DNA of 64,000 nt from the NCBI RefSeq assembly GCF_018603905.1, contig NZ_JAHFZZ010000001.1, positions 496,001 to 560,000 of the forward strand, given 5' to 3'. This document shows, piece by piece, positions 8,917-16,385 of this stretch; position 1 is the first letter of the stretch; every line of letters starts with the position of its first letter. Made by a program: the position numbers and the translations under genes. Source of the DNA: Nonomuraea sp. NEAU-A123 (GTDB lineage: Bacteria > Actinomycetota > Actinomycetes > Streptosporangiales > Streptosporangiaceae). The notes below the pieces were generated by a model. It saw only the letters and a list, made by a program, of their open reading frames with translations. It made no database searches and was not told the origin of the DNA.

Positions 8917-8932
8917 TGTTTCACGTGAAATA
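8917..8932. promoter_or_regulatory. parS-like ParB-binding site
   Basis: TGTTTCACGTGAAATA matches the bacterial parS consensus TGTTTCACGTGAAACA at 15 of 16 positions. The central 12 bp TTTCACGTGAAA are a perfect palindrome. Actinomycete parS sites have the core GTTTCACGTGAAAC and cluster around the chromosomal origin. The site lies 31 bp upstream of the CDF start. Nothing else in the window matches this well by eye. Confidence 0.75.
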
Positions 8933-8962
8933 TCACGAAGACGACGGGAAAGCTTGATCACG

Positions 8963-10102
8963 ATGAGCAACGAACATCCGGCCCCGGAAAACGATCACGA
9001 GCACGGCCATGGACACGGACACGGGCATGGCCACGGACATGGACACGGAGACGATGACGGGCACCGTGGCGGCGGCCTGCTGGCCAAGCTGAAGCACTTC
9101 GTGGTGCCTCATTCTCACGACGCCAATGAAGCCATCCAGTCGGCCGAAGAGACGAGCGGTGAGGGCATTCGCACCGCGTGGATCGGCCTGGCCGGGATGA
9201 TGGCCACCGCGATCCTGCAGATGGCCATCGTGGCGATCTCCGGCTCGATCGCTCTACTGGCTGACACGCTGCACAACCTCGGGCATGCGGTCACCACGAT
9301 TCCCCTGGTCATCGCCTTCCGGATCGGGCGCCGCGTCGCGAGCAACCGCTACAGCTACGGCTACCGGCGCGCCGAGGACCTGGCCGGAGTGCTGATCTCC
9401 CTGGTGATCGCCGCCTCGGTGGGGTTGATCATCTGGGAGTCGGTCGACGCGCTGATCAACCCGCATCCCTTGACCAACCTGGGCTGGGTGTTCGCCGCCG
9501 GGATCGTCGGCGCGGCCGGCAACGAGATCGTGGCCGTCTATCGAATCCGTACCGGTCGCAAGATCGGGTCCGCCGCCTTGATCGCCGAGGGGCAGCATGC
9601 CCGGGCGGACGGGCTCACCTCGATCGCCGTGGTGGTCGGCGTGGTCGGCGTGTGGTTCGGTCTCGAGCGGGCGGACGCGATCGTCGGACTGATCATCGGA
9701 GTGGTGATCATGGGGATTCTGATCAGTTCCATGCGGACGGTGTTCCGCCGGCTGATGGACGGCATCGAACCCGGTGTCATCGAGGCGATGACCATGACCG
9801 CCGCCTCGGTCGAGGGCGTCGTGGCGGTGGACCGGATCAGGGCCCGCTGGAGCGGGCACCGCATGGAAGCCGACGCCGACATCGCCGTCGCGGTCACCCT
9901 CACCGTCGTGGAAGGACACCGCGTCGCCGACCAGGTCGAGCACGCGCTGCTGCACGCCCATCCACACCTGGAATCGGTCGTGGTGCACCTGCACCCGGTC
10001 GTCGACGGCAAGAGACCGGAGGACCTGCACGAACTCTCCGGTCACCACGCCAGCGCCGAAGCGCGCGCGGCCTACCGGGCGAAGCAGGCCGCGAGTCTGT
10101 AG
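8963..10102 (+). CDS. cation diffusion facilitator (CDF) metal exporter
   Basis: This 379-aa membrane transporter begins with a metal-binding loop of alternating His-Gly (HEHGHGHGHGH..., residues about 11-30) followed by DDDGH. Six TM helices follow, with the CDF metal-site motif ALLADTLHNLGHA in TM2 and its partner in TM5, then a cytoplasmic ferredoxin-like domain (about 280-370) with HPHLESVVVHLHPV. Zn(II), Co(II) or Cd(II) export by proton antiport is the family role. The frame is open to GTG 8864; the ATG at 8963 is preferred because homologues begin just before the His-rich loop and the upstream stretch contains parS. A GTG at 8906 behind GAGGAGAG is an alternative. Confidence 0.88.
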   Translation: MSNEHPAPENDHEHGHGHGHGHGHGHGHGDDDGHRGGGLLAKLKHFVVPHSHDANEAIQSAEETSGEGIRTAWIGLAGMMATAILQMAIVAISGSIALLADTLHNLGHAVTTIPLVIAFRIGRRVASNRYSYGYRRAEDLAGVLISLVIAASVGLIIWESVDALINPHPLTNLGWVFAAGIVGAAGNEIVAVYRIRTGRKIGSAALIAEGQHARADGLTSIAVVVGVVGVWFGLERADAIVGLIIGVVIMGILISSMRTVFRRLMDGIEPGVIEAMTMTAASVEGVVAVDRIRARWSGHRMEADADIAVAVTLTVVEGHRVADQVEHALLHAHPHLESVVVHLHPVVDGKRPEDLHELSGHHASAEARAAYRAKQAASL

Positions 10103-10147
10103 TGCTTCGCCGGCTCACTCTCCCACCGCCAGAACTGGAGCTCCGCC

Positions 10148-10729
10148 ATGGCCACCGATGCCGGATTCCACGTCCGTGAGCTGACCGCAGAGGACATCCC
10201 GAGCGCGCGCACCCTCATGCTGCGCATCGTCGCCGAGGACTTCGGCGACCCCTACGACCCCATCGTCCATGCCGACATCGATGACATGACGGCGTGGTAT
10301 CTCGCACCGGACGGGCCGTTCATGCTGGTCGCGCAGGATGCGGAGACCGGTGTCCTGCTCGGGACCGCCGGCATCCGCGGGGGCGCGCTCAAGGAAGGTC
10401 TCAGCCCGCCGCATCTCGTCGAAAGGTACCGAGACGGCCACACCGGCCAGCTCGTCCGCGTCTACGTCCCGCGGGAACACCGCCGCCGCGGCGTCGCACG
10501 CGTGCTGATCGATCAGGTGCTCGACCGGGCACGGTGCGAAGGGCATTACCGGACCATCGCGCTGCACACCTTCCCGCACTCGCCCGGCGCGCTGCCGTTC
10601 TGGCTGTCCATGGGCGCGGTGGTGGTCGAGGACGACACGGCCGGTGTGTCCCGAGCACTGTTCATGGAGATTCCCGTGACCACCCACGACATCGAACTCA
10701 CACGTACTGAGAGGAACACGCGATCATGA
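10148..10729 (+). CDS. GNAT-family N-acetyltransferase
   Basis: The 193-aa protein has a single GNAT domain: an N-terminal strand/helix (FHVRELTAEDIPSARTLML), a central beta-strand FMLVAQDAETGVLLGTAGIRG, and the acetyl-CoA pyrophosphate loop VPREHRRRGVARVLIDQVL (R/Q-x-x-G-x-G/A). TGGAG precedes the ATG at 10148. Its stop overlaps the next ATG (ATGA), so it is coupled to the 132-aa protein. The substrate is unknown. Position at the head of an aminotransferase/oxidase cluster suggests an amine or amino-acid substrate. Confidence 0.85.
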   Translation: MATDAGFHVRELTAEDIPSARTLMLRIVAEDFGDPYDPIVHADIDDMTAWYLAPDGPFMLVAQDAETGVLLGTAGIRGGALKEGLSPPHLVERYRDGHTGQLVRVYVPREHRRRGVARVLIDQVLDRARCEGHYRTIALHTFPHSPGALPFWLSMGAVVVEDDTAGVSRALFMEIPVTTHDIELTRTERNTRS

Positions 10730-11124
10730 CCAAGCGACGCGACGTCTTCATCTTCGTTTCGGAGCCGGGCAAGACCGAGCAGGCACAGGACTACCTCGGC
10801 GAGTTTCTGCGCTCCCTGGACGGCCACCCCGGTTATCTGGGCGGGTCGGTGCTCAAGGAGTGCGCCGGAGAGCTGCTGCCGGGCACGTTGGTGCTGCTGC
10901 TCGACTTCGAATCCACCGAGGCCGCCCGCGCCCTGTGGCCCAAGATCGAGAACACCGTCAACCCGCTGTACCCCGATGACAAGAGCGACAAGTCACCGGA
11001 TCAGGGAGCGGCCTTCTTCGCGAACGGCGGCGCTTCGCCGCTGACGTTCTCTCGCGGCAACGGCCTGCTCGCCCGGATGCTGCACGTCCACGCGGCCGCC
11101 GTGGACGAGTTCGCCACCGTCTGA
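10726..11124 (+). CDS. small protein of unknown function, possible dimeric alpha-beta barrel
   Basis: The 132-aa protein starts in an ATGA overlap with the acetyltransferase gene. The alternating strand-helix-strand pattern (RDVFIFVSEPGKTEQAQDYL...GYLGGSVLKE...TLVLLLDFESTEAARALWPKI) resembles antibiotic-biosynthesis-monooxygenase or EthD-like ferredoxin-fold proteins, which bind small ligands as dimers. No catalytic residues can be named. It has no signal peptide or TM helix. It is probably co-transcribed with the aminotransferase 34 bp downstream. Confidence 0.7.
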   Translation: MTKRRDVFIFVSEPGKTEQAQDYLGEFLRSLDGHPGYLGGSVLKECAGELLPGTLVLLLDFESTEAARALWPKIENTVNPLYPDDKSDKSPDQGAAFFANGGASPLTFSRGNGLLARMLHVHAAAVDEFATV

Positions 11125-11158
11125 TTCCCGTGAGGAACGAAGGGATAAGAGCGAAGGG

Positions 11159-12415
11159 ATGAGTATGCCTAGCCCGCTGTGGCATCCGCAGACATACATG
11201 CCCACTGCTTGCCAGGAACGTCTGGTGATCGCCTCCGGCGACGGCGCCTGGGTGACCACCGAGGACGGACAGCGGCTGCTCGACCTGCCGGCCGGGCTCT
11301 GGCACGCCAACATCGGACACGGGCGCGCCCGGATCGCCGATGCGGCCGCGGCGCAGATCCGCACCCTGGAGACCTACCATCTGTTCGGCGCGCACGCCAA
11401 CCGTCCAGCCCTGGACCTGGCAGAACGGCTGGCGGGCCTGCTGCCCATCGCGGATCCGAGGATCTTTCTGACCTCCGGGGGCTCGGACTCCATCGACGCC
11501 GCCTGCAAACTGGCCCGGCGATACTGGCAGGTGGTCGGGAGGCCGGACAAGAAGGTGATCCTCAGCCGTGACGGGGCCTATCACGGACTGCACGGATTCG
11601 GGACCTCGATCGCCGGACTGGATTTCAACCGCGACGGCTACGGCACCGAGTCGCTCATCCCGGAGACCGCCCGCGTACCACGGAGCGATCTGGCGGAGAC
11701 GGCCGCCGTGATCGAGCGGATCGGCGCCGACGCCATCGCCGCGATCGTCGCCGAGCCGGTCATCGGCACCGGCGGGGTGCATGCGCCGCCGGAGGGTTAC
11801 CTGTCCGGACTGCGCGAACTGGCCCGCCAGAACGACATCCTCTTCATCGCCGACGAAGTGATCACCGGTTTCGGCCGTACCGGCGAGTGGTTCGCGTGCC
11901 GGCGCTGGGACATCGAACCCGACATGATCGTCCTGGCCAAGGGAATCACCTCCGGCTACCTCCCGCTCGGCGCCGTCGGAATCGCGCCGCACGTGGCCGA
12001 ACCGTTCTTCACCGGCGCCGAGGCCCCGATCTTCCGGCACGGACTCACCTACTCGGGCCACGCCACCGCCTGTGCCGTTGCCCTCGAAAACCTGGACATT
12101 CTTCACGAGGAGCAGCTCGTGGCCAGGGCTGCCGAGCTGGCACCCGTGCTGGCTCAAGCCCTGGCGCCGCTCGTGGACTCGCCCTCGGTCCAAGAGGTGC
12201 GCACGGTCGGGCTGATGGCCGGTGTCGAGCTGAAGCCCGAGGTGGACGCCGCCAAGGTCGTGCTCGGCGCCCGGGAGAACGGAGTGCTGACCCGTCTGCT
12301 CGCCGGCAACACCCTGCACATCTGCCCGCCATTCGTGATCACCGCCGAGGAGATCGAGTACGCGGCCGGCGTGCTCGCCGGGCAACTCCACGATTCCGCG
12401 ACGGTGAGCGCGTGA
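11159..12415 (+). CDS. class III PLP-dependent aminotransferase
   Basis: This 418-aa enzyme of the omega-aminotransferase (fold type I, class III) family has the full motif set: FLTSGGSDSIDAACKLARRYWQ (PLP phosphate loop), YHGLHGFGTS, the Asp in FIADEVITGFGRTGEWFA, and the Schiff-base Lys in VLAKGITSGYLPLGA. The length is normal. Such enzymes move amino groups between omega-amines (beta-alanine, taurine, GABA, putrescine-like) and pyruvate or 2-oxoglutarate. Its end overlaps the FAD oxidase start (GTGA), so the two act together. MSMPSPLW at 11159 or the ATG two codons later could be the start. Confidence 0.92.
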   Translation: MSMPSPLWHPQTYMPTACQERLVIASGDGAWVTTEDGQRLLDLPAGLWHANIGHGRARIADAAAAQIRTLETYHLFGAHANRPALDLAERLAGLLPIADPRIFLTSGGSDSIDAACKLARRYWQVVGRPDKKVILSRDGAYHGLHGFGTSIAGLDFNRDGYGTESLIPETARVPRSDLAETAAVIERIGADAIAAIVAEPVIGTGGVHAPPEGYLSGLRELARQNDILFIADEVITGFGRTGEWFACRRWDIEPDMIVLAKGITSGYLPLGAVGIAPHVAEPFFTGAEAPIFRHGLTYSGHATACAVALENLDILHEEQLVARAAELAPVLAQALAPLVDSPSVQEVRTVGLMAGVELKPEVDAAKVVLGARENGVLTRLLAGNTLHICPPFVITAEEIEYAAGVLAGQLHDSATVSA

Positions 12416-13578
12416 GCGGCTATGACGCCGACGTGGCGGTCGTCGGCCTGGGCGCCATCGGGGCGATGGCCGCCTGGCGGCTGGCCGAGCGCGGACACTC
12501 GGTCACCGGCTACGAACGGTTCGGCATCGGCCACGACCGCGGGGCCTCCTCAGGGCAGACGCGGCGGTTCTCGGTGCAGAGCCAGCGCGAACCGCGCATG
12601 ACCCCGCTCGCGCTGGAAGCACTCGGCCTGTGGCGCGCCCTGGAGCGGGCGACAGGCCGTCACCTCCTGCACACCGTCGGCGGTGTCATCCTCGGCCCGT
12701 CGGACACACCCGCACTTGTGGCCGCGCACAAGTCGGCGCTGTCGGCCGGGCTCGACCACGAATGGCTGGACAGCGCGGAACTCAGAACCCGCTACCCGCA
12801 GCACCGCGTGTGCCCGGCCGACGCCGGCGTCACCGACCCGCACGCGGGATTCCTCCGGCCGGAGCTGTCGGTGGTCACGGCGGCACGACACGCCGGAACA
12901 CTCGGCGCGACCCTGTTCGACCACACCCGCGTCCTGGCCATCGAACCGGACGACGACGGTGTCGTCCTGCGTACGGTGCATGGGACGCGGCGCTACGGGC
13001 ACGTCGTCCTCGCCCCGGGGGCACGAGCCCGCGACCTGGTCCCCTTGGCGGGAGCGACCGTGCTTCCGCGGCGGGTGGCGCAGGCCTGGTACGTGCCCGA
13101 GAACATCGACCAGTATCGGCCGGACGTCTGCGGCGTCTTCGAACGCGTCGGAGACGTCAACGCCTACGGATTTCCCACCGTCGACGGCGCCACCGTGAAG
13201 ATCGGCGTCTACACCGCCGGCCACCCCATCGTGTACGACACCGAGAACCCATCTCTGACCGTCGGCCCCGCGCTGCTACGCCGCCTCCGAGACACGGTCG
13301 CCGAGTTCTTCCCCGGCCTGCATCCCGACCCGGTGGCCACCACAGTCGGCCTCGAGGGCTACACCACGGACGGCCAGCCCCTGCTCGGACCGGCACCCGA
13401 CTCGTCCAGGATCATCCTGGCCTGCGGATTTTCCGGCTCCGGCTTCAAGTTCGCCCCCGTGTTCGGAGACATCATCGCGGACCTGGTCATCGAGGGGCGA
13501 ACCACCCGTGATGTCGGCTTCCTCGCACCGAGCCGCTCACTGGCGCCATGGCCGCCGGACGCTCTGACCCCGGCATGA
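12412..13578 (+). CDS. FAD-dependent amine oxidase (SoxA/SolA-like, DAO superfamily)
   Basis: This 388-aa flavoenzyme has the N-terminal dinucleotide motif VAVVGLGAIGAMAAWRLAERG, GASSGQTRRF (flavin-binding loop with Arg), and C-terminal CGFSGSGFKFAPVFGD, as in monomeric sarcosine and N-methyltryptophan oxidases. The GTG start at 12412 overlaps the aminotransferase stop. The Cys that covalently links FAD in sarcosine oxidases is not evident in the expected LEGYTTDGQP stretch, so flavin attachment may be non-covalent (alignment by eye). It likely oxidises an N-methyl or related amine in the same route as the aminotransferase. Confidence 0.85.
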   Translation: MSGYDADVAVVGLGAIGAMAAWRLAERGHSVTGYERFGIGHDRGASSGQTRRFSVQSQREPRMTPLALEALGLWRALERATGRHLLHTVGGVILGPSDTPALVAAHKSALSAGLDHEWLDSAELRTRYPQHRVCPADAGVTDPHAGFLRPELSVVTAARHAGTLGATLFDHTRVLAIEPDDDGVVLRTVHGTRRYGHVVLAPGARARDLVPLAGATVLPRRVAQAWYVPENIDQYRPDVCGVFERVGDVNAYGFPTVDGATVKIGVYTAGHPIVYDTENPSLTVGPALLRRLRDTVAEFFPGLHPDPVATTVGLEGYTTDGQPLLGPAPDSSRIILACGFSGSGFKFAPVFGDIIADLVIEGRTTRDVGFLAPSRSLAPWPPDALTPA

Positions 13579-13588
13579 TCGATGCCGG
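13570..13588. terminator. short hairpin at the end of the oxidase gene
   Basis: CCGGCAT (13570-13576) pairs with ATGCCGG (13582-13588) across a five-base loop and spans the oxidase stop codon. There is no U-run, so a terminator role is tentative. Confidence 0.4.
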
Positions 13589-13589
13589 T

Positions 13590-13605
13590 TAGTGATGTAT
13601 CACTA
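13590..13605. promoter_or_regulatory. GntR operator palindrome
   Basis: TAGTGATGTATCACTA is a palindrome with 7-bp arms around GT. A second partial copy (GTATCATC, 13609-13616) follows before the gene start. It lies 17 bp upstream of the GntR gene and is probably its autoregulatory site, and a candidate motif for the cluster's own promoter. Confidence 0.6.
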
Positions 13606-13621
13606 GACGTATCATCGTCAT

Positions 13622-14350
13622 GTGGCAGGCATGACAACGGCTAAGGCTCGCAGCGCGACCGACAACGCGTACGAGCATGTCAAACACCTCATCCTCACCG
13701 GCCAGCTCGCGCCCGGCGCCGAACTGCACGAGGCCGCCCTCACCGAGAGCACCGGTTTCGGCCGCTCGCCGGTGCGCGAGGCGCTGCGCCGGCTCGTACA
13801 GCAAGGATTCGTCGAGGTACTTCCACGACAGGGCTACCGCGTCACCGTCGTGACACTGGCCAGCGTCCAGGATCTGTTCGAGATGCGGCTGCTGCTGGAA
13901 CCGGCCGCGGTCGAACTGGCCGCCATGCGCGCCCCGCAGGCGGAGCTCGAAGCCCTGCACGAACTCGCCCACGAGACCTACACACACGACGACACCCGTA
14001 GCTACCAGCAGTTCCTTCAGGACAACCGGGAATTCCACGTACGCATCGCCCGCGCCAGCGGCAACGAACGGCTCGCCAACACCCTGCAGGTGTTGCTGGA
14101 GGAAATGCAGCGCCTGTTCTTCATCAGCCTCGGCGACCGCGACCACGCCTCGGAAATGATGCACGAGCACCACGACCTGCACGACGCCCTCCTCGCTCGT
14201 GACGCGGCGCGAGCCCGCCAGATCGTGGTCGATCAGATCGAGGCGAGCCGCAAGCGTGTGCTGGAAGGCCTCATCACCGCCGGCGGCCGGTCGACCCGGG
14301 CGGCGAGCGGCGTCGTCCTGGCCGATGTCTCCTCGCGCATATCTCGCTGA
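13622..14350 (+). CDS. GntR-family transcriptional regulator (FCD subgroup)
   Basis: The 242-aa protein has a winged HTH at about 15-80 (AYEHVKHLILTGQLAPGAEL, GRSPVREALRRLVQQGFV) and a C-terminal FCD domain (about 85-215) with DLFEMRLLLEPAAVELAAM and the metal-binding type His residues in REFHVRIA and MMHEHHDLHDALLA. No clear ribosome site precedes either the GTG at 13622 or the ATG at 13631, so the start is uncertain and translation may be leaderless. It follows the aminotransferase/oxidase block in the same direction and is most likely its local regulator. Confidence 0.9.
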   Translation: MAGMTTAKARSATDNAYEHVKHLILTGQLAPGAELHEAALTESTGFGRSPVREALRRLVQQGFVEVLPRQGYRVTVVTLASVQDLFEMRLLLEPAAVELAAMRAPQAELEALHELAHETYTHDDTRSYQQFLQDNREFHVRIARASGNERLANTLQVLLEEMQRLFFISLGDRDHASEMMHEHHDLHDALLARDAARARQIVVDQIEASRKRVLEGLITAGGRSTRAASGVVLADVSSRISR

Positions 14351-14413
14351 CATCCTCCTGCCCGGTGGTGGTACGTTGTGTTCGGTCTTTCCCGATATGA
14401 GGAGGTGTGCCCG

Positions 14414-14464
14414 ATGACCACGTATCAGCCCGTCCGGGCACTCCTGGCCGTCGCCTTCGTCTGA
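14414..14464 (+). CDS. 16-codon leader-type small ORF
   Basis: The ORF MTTYQPVRALLAVAFV is preceded by a strong GAGGAGG ribosome site nine bases upstream. It ends 48 bp before the epoxide hydrolase start, and a perfect 8-bp hairpin lies between them. Nothing identifies it by homology, and there is no obvious run of one codon as in classical attenuators. It may be a regulatory leader peptide. Confidence 0.45.
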   Translation: MTTYQPVRALLAVAFV

Positions 14465-14472
14465 CTGCGCCC

Positions 14473-14501
14473 CAGGAGTGTCCGTCACTCGACCACTCCT
14501 G
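14473..14501 (+). promoter_or_regulatory. hairpin between leader ORF and epoxide hydrolase
   Basis: CAGGAGTG (14473-14480) pairs perfectly with CACTCCTG (14494-14501) around a 13-base loop. It sits directly upstream of the GAAGGA ribosome site for the next gene. Note that the left arm contains an AGGAG sequence. It could act as an attenuator or translation control element. Confidence 0.45.
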
Positions 14502-14512
14502 AGCGAAGGAAC

Positions 14513-15658
14513 ATGACAGTCAAGCCTTTTCGGATCTCCGTGTCCGATGACGTTCTGCACGACCTGCGAGCCAGGCTCGCCCGTACCCTCTTCACCACGC
14601 CGTCCGACAGTGTCTACTGGGCCGCGGGAACCGATCCCGATTACCTGCGTGAGCTGGTCGCCTACTGGGCGGACGGATTCGACTGGCGCCGCGCCGAGGC
14701 GGCGCTCAACACCCATCCGCAGTTCGTCGCCGAGGTCGGCGGACGCCCGGTGCACTTCGTCCACGTGCGGGGGCGGCGCGCGGAGGGCGCGCCCGCGCCT
14801 CTGCCGCTGATCCTCACTCACGGCTGGCCGAGCAGCTTCGTGGAGATGCTGCCGCTCGTCGGGCGGCTGACCGACCCGGCACGGTACGGCGGTGACCCGG
14901 CCGACGCCTTCGACGTGGTCATCCCCTCCCTGCCCGGTTTCCTGTACTCGGCGTTGCCCGAGGGCGGGTTCACCCGCAGGCGCGTGGCGGAGATCTGGCA
15001 CGCCCTCATGACCGAAACGCTCGGGTACGCGCGCTTCGGTGCCTTCGGCGGCGACATCGGCGGCGGGGTGACGCAGTGGCTCGGCGCCCTGTATCCCGGC
15101 GAGGTCGCCGGAGTGCACATCACCTCAGCCGTGGTGACCACCGACTTCGGAGAGCAGCCGGCGACGGCCGAGGAGCAGGCGTTCCTCGACGCCCTCGACG
15201 CCTACGACCTGAAGGACCAGGGCTACAGCGAGATCATGTGGACGCGGCCGGACACGATCGCCGCCGCCCTCATCGACTCGCCGGCGGGGCTGCTGGCCTG
15301 GATCATCGACAAGTATCGTGACTGGAGCGACTGCGACGGCGATCTGGAGACCCGCTGGGACAAGGACACTCTCCTGACCGTCGCCACGCTCTACTGGGCG
15401 ACCCGCACCATCGGATCGTCCTTCCGGCAGTATTACGACTACCCGATGAACAAGCCCGTCCCACCCATCATGGTGCCCGCGGCCGTCACTCTGAGCAACG
15501 AGCCCGCGCTCGTGAACCTGCCCAGGAGCATGGTCGAGCGGGTGTGCCGTGACCTGCGTCATTGGCACACGCCGGAACGTGGCGGCCACTTCATGGCCCA
15601 TGAGGAGCCCCAACAGGTGGCGGAGGACCTGCGCTCCTTCTTCGCCCCTCTCAGATAA
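14513..15658 (+). CDS. epoxide hydrolase (EHN domain plus alpha/beta hydrolase)
   Basis: The 381-aa protein has the N-terminal EHN domain (about 3-110: FRISVSDDVLHDLRARLART, WADGFDWRRAEAALN) typical of microsomal-type epoxide hydrolases. An alpha/beta-hydrolase core follows, with oxyanion-region LTHGWPSSFVEMLPL, nucleophile Asp in FGAFGGDIGGGVTQWLG and the terminal His in PERGGHFMAHEEP. It opens epoxides to vicinal diols in the cytoplasm; the substrate is not inferable. It appears monocistronic, with a leader ORF upstream and a strong hairpin terminator downstream. Confidence 0.92.
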   Translation: MTVKPFRISVSDDVLHDLRARLARTLFTTPSDSVYWAAGTDPDYLRELVAYWADGFDWRRAEAALNTHPQFVAEVGGRPVHFVHVRGRRAEGAPAPLPLILTHGWPSSFVEMLPLVGRLTDPARYGGDPADAFDVVIPSLPGFLYSALPEGGFTRRRVAEIWHALMTETLGYARFGAFGGDIGGGVTQWLGALYPGEVAGVHITSAVVTTDFGEQPATAEEQAFLDALDAYDLKDQGYSEIMWTRPDTIAAALIDSPAGLLAWIIDKYRDWSDCDGDLETRWDKDTLLTVATLYWATRTIGSSFRQYYDYPMNKPVPPIMVPAAVTLSNEPALVNLPRSMVERVCRDLRHWHTPERGGHFMAHEEPQQVAEDLRSFFAPLR

Positions 15659-15675
15659 ACGAACACCATGAAACC

Positions 15676-15710
15676 GTCCCTTGCCCGCGGAAACCTCGCA
15701 GGCAAGGGAC
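15676..15710. terminator. bidirectional hairpin terminator
   Basis: GTCCCTTGCC (15676-15685) and GGCAAGGGAC (15701-15710) form a perfect 10-bp stem with a 15-base loop. It lies between the convergent epoxide hydrolase and TetR genes, 17 bp after one stop and 6 bp from the other. Confidence 0.75.
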
Positions 15711-15716
15711 GCTCGT

Positions 15717-16304
15717 CTAAGGCACCTGCGGTCTCACGGACGCGGCGATCGGTTCGAGGTCGAGAATCGCGCTCGCGCCGCGAAGAAGTTCGGCACGCAG
15801 ATCGTCCACCGGTACGTCCGCGAGGTGGCTGATGGGGTCGGTGGCCGCGGCGAACGCCTGGGCCGCGCGTACGCGCTGTCGCCAGTCGGGATCGGGGCCG
15901 GTGAGCAGCTCGATGGCCCGGTTCACCACAGCCACCATCCTCGACATGACCTCGGTCGTCTCGTCGCCGTAGACCGAGGCGTCGCGCAGGAGCAGCGTCA
16001 TCGTTTCGCGATGGGCGAGTATGACGTCCAGGCAGCCGCCGAGTACGTGCTGCCTGATCTCCGCCTGAGACGAGCGGGAAGCCGCGTCGGCGATCGTCGC
16101 CTCGAGCTGGTCGATCGGCGGGCTCACCAGGCTCGCCAGGATCTCGCTCTTGCTGCGGAAATGGTGATAGAGCGAGGGCTTGGTGATGCCGACCCGTTCC
16201 GCGATGTCGCGCATGGAGGCCGCGCGGTAGGTCTGCGTGGTGAACAGCTCCCGAGCCGTCTCGATGATGCGACTTCGGGTGTCGCCCGACTCGATACGAG
16301 GCAA
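15717..16304 (-). CDS. TetR-family transcriptional regulator
   Basis: The 195-aa protein has an N-terminal TetR HTH (about 8-55: TRSRIIETARELFTTQTYRA...GITKPSLYHHFRSKSEILASL) and a helical ligand domain. The start is a TTG at 16304 with GGAGG eight bases upstream. The beta-lactamase-family gene lies upstream in the same direction. A copy of the ACCTATCGGTCGGT motif sits just ahead of this gene and related copies ahead of the hydrolase gene, so it probably represses both. Confidence 0.88.
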   Translation of the reverse strand: MPRIESGDTRSRIIETARELFTTQTYRAASMRDIAERVGITKPSLYHHFRSKSEILASLVSPPIDQLEATIADAASRSSQAEIRQHVLGGCLDVILAHRETMTLLLRDASVYGDETTEVMSRMVAVVNRAIELLTGPDPDWRQRVRAAQAFAAATDPISHLADVPVDDLRAELLRGASAILDLEPIAASVRPQVP

Positions 16305-16353
16305 CTGTGGTCCTCCGGGTTCGGTGATTCGATCCGTGACAACCTATCAGCCT

Positions 16354-16367
16354 ACCTATCGGTCGGT
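16354..16367. promoter_or_regulatory. probable TetR operator
   Basis: ACCTATCGGTCGGT, 50 bp upstream of the TetR start, is the reverse orientation of ACCGACCGGTAGGT found at 17600-17613 (one centre difference). Confidence 0.6.
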
Positions 16368-16385
16368 TGACAAATCCACGCGGCG

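Larger units (their letters stand above)
8533..8962. promoter_or_regulatory. 430-bp divergent control region
   Basis: This gap separates the leftward transporter/catabolic operon from the rightward CDF gene and is clearly more A+T rich than the flanking genes. It holds two TTGTNNACAA elements (8702-8711 and 8730-8739), a related TCGTTAACAA at 8845-8854, and a parS-like site at 8917-8932. No convincing protein gene is seen in it. Confidence 0.6.

Noticed and set aside
8917-8932. Zur or other metal-regulator box for the CDF gene
   Set aside because: The sequence fits parS almost exactly and does not resemble the A+T-rich Zur palindrome.
8990-9060. Short tandem repeats GGACACGG resembling a CRISPR or satellite
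   Set aside because: They encode the His-Gly metal-binding loop of the CDF transporter and have no spacer structure.
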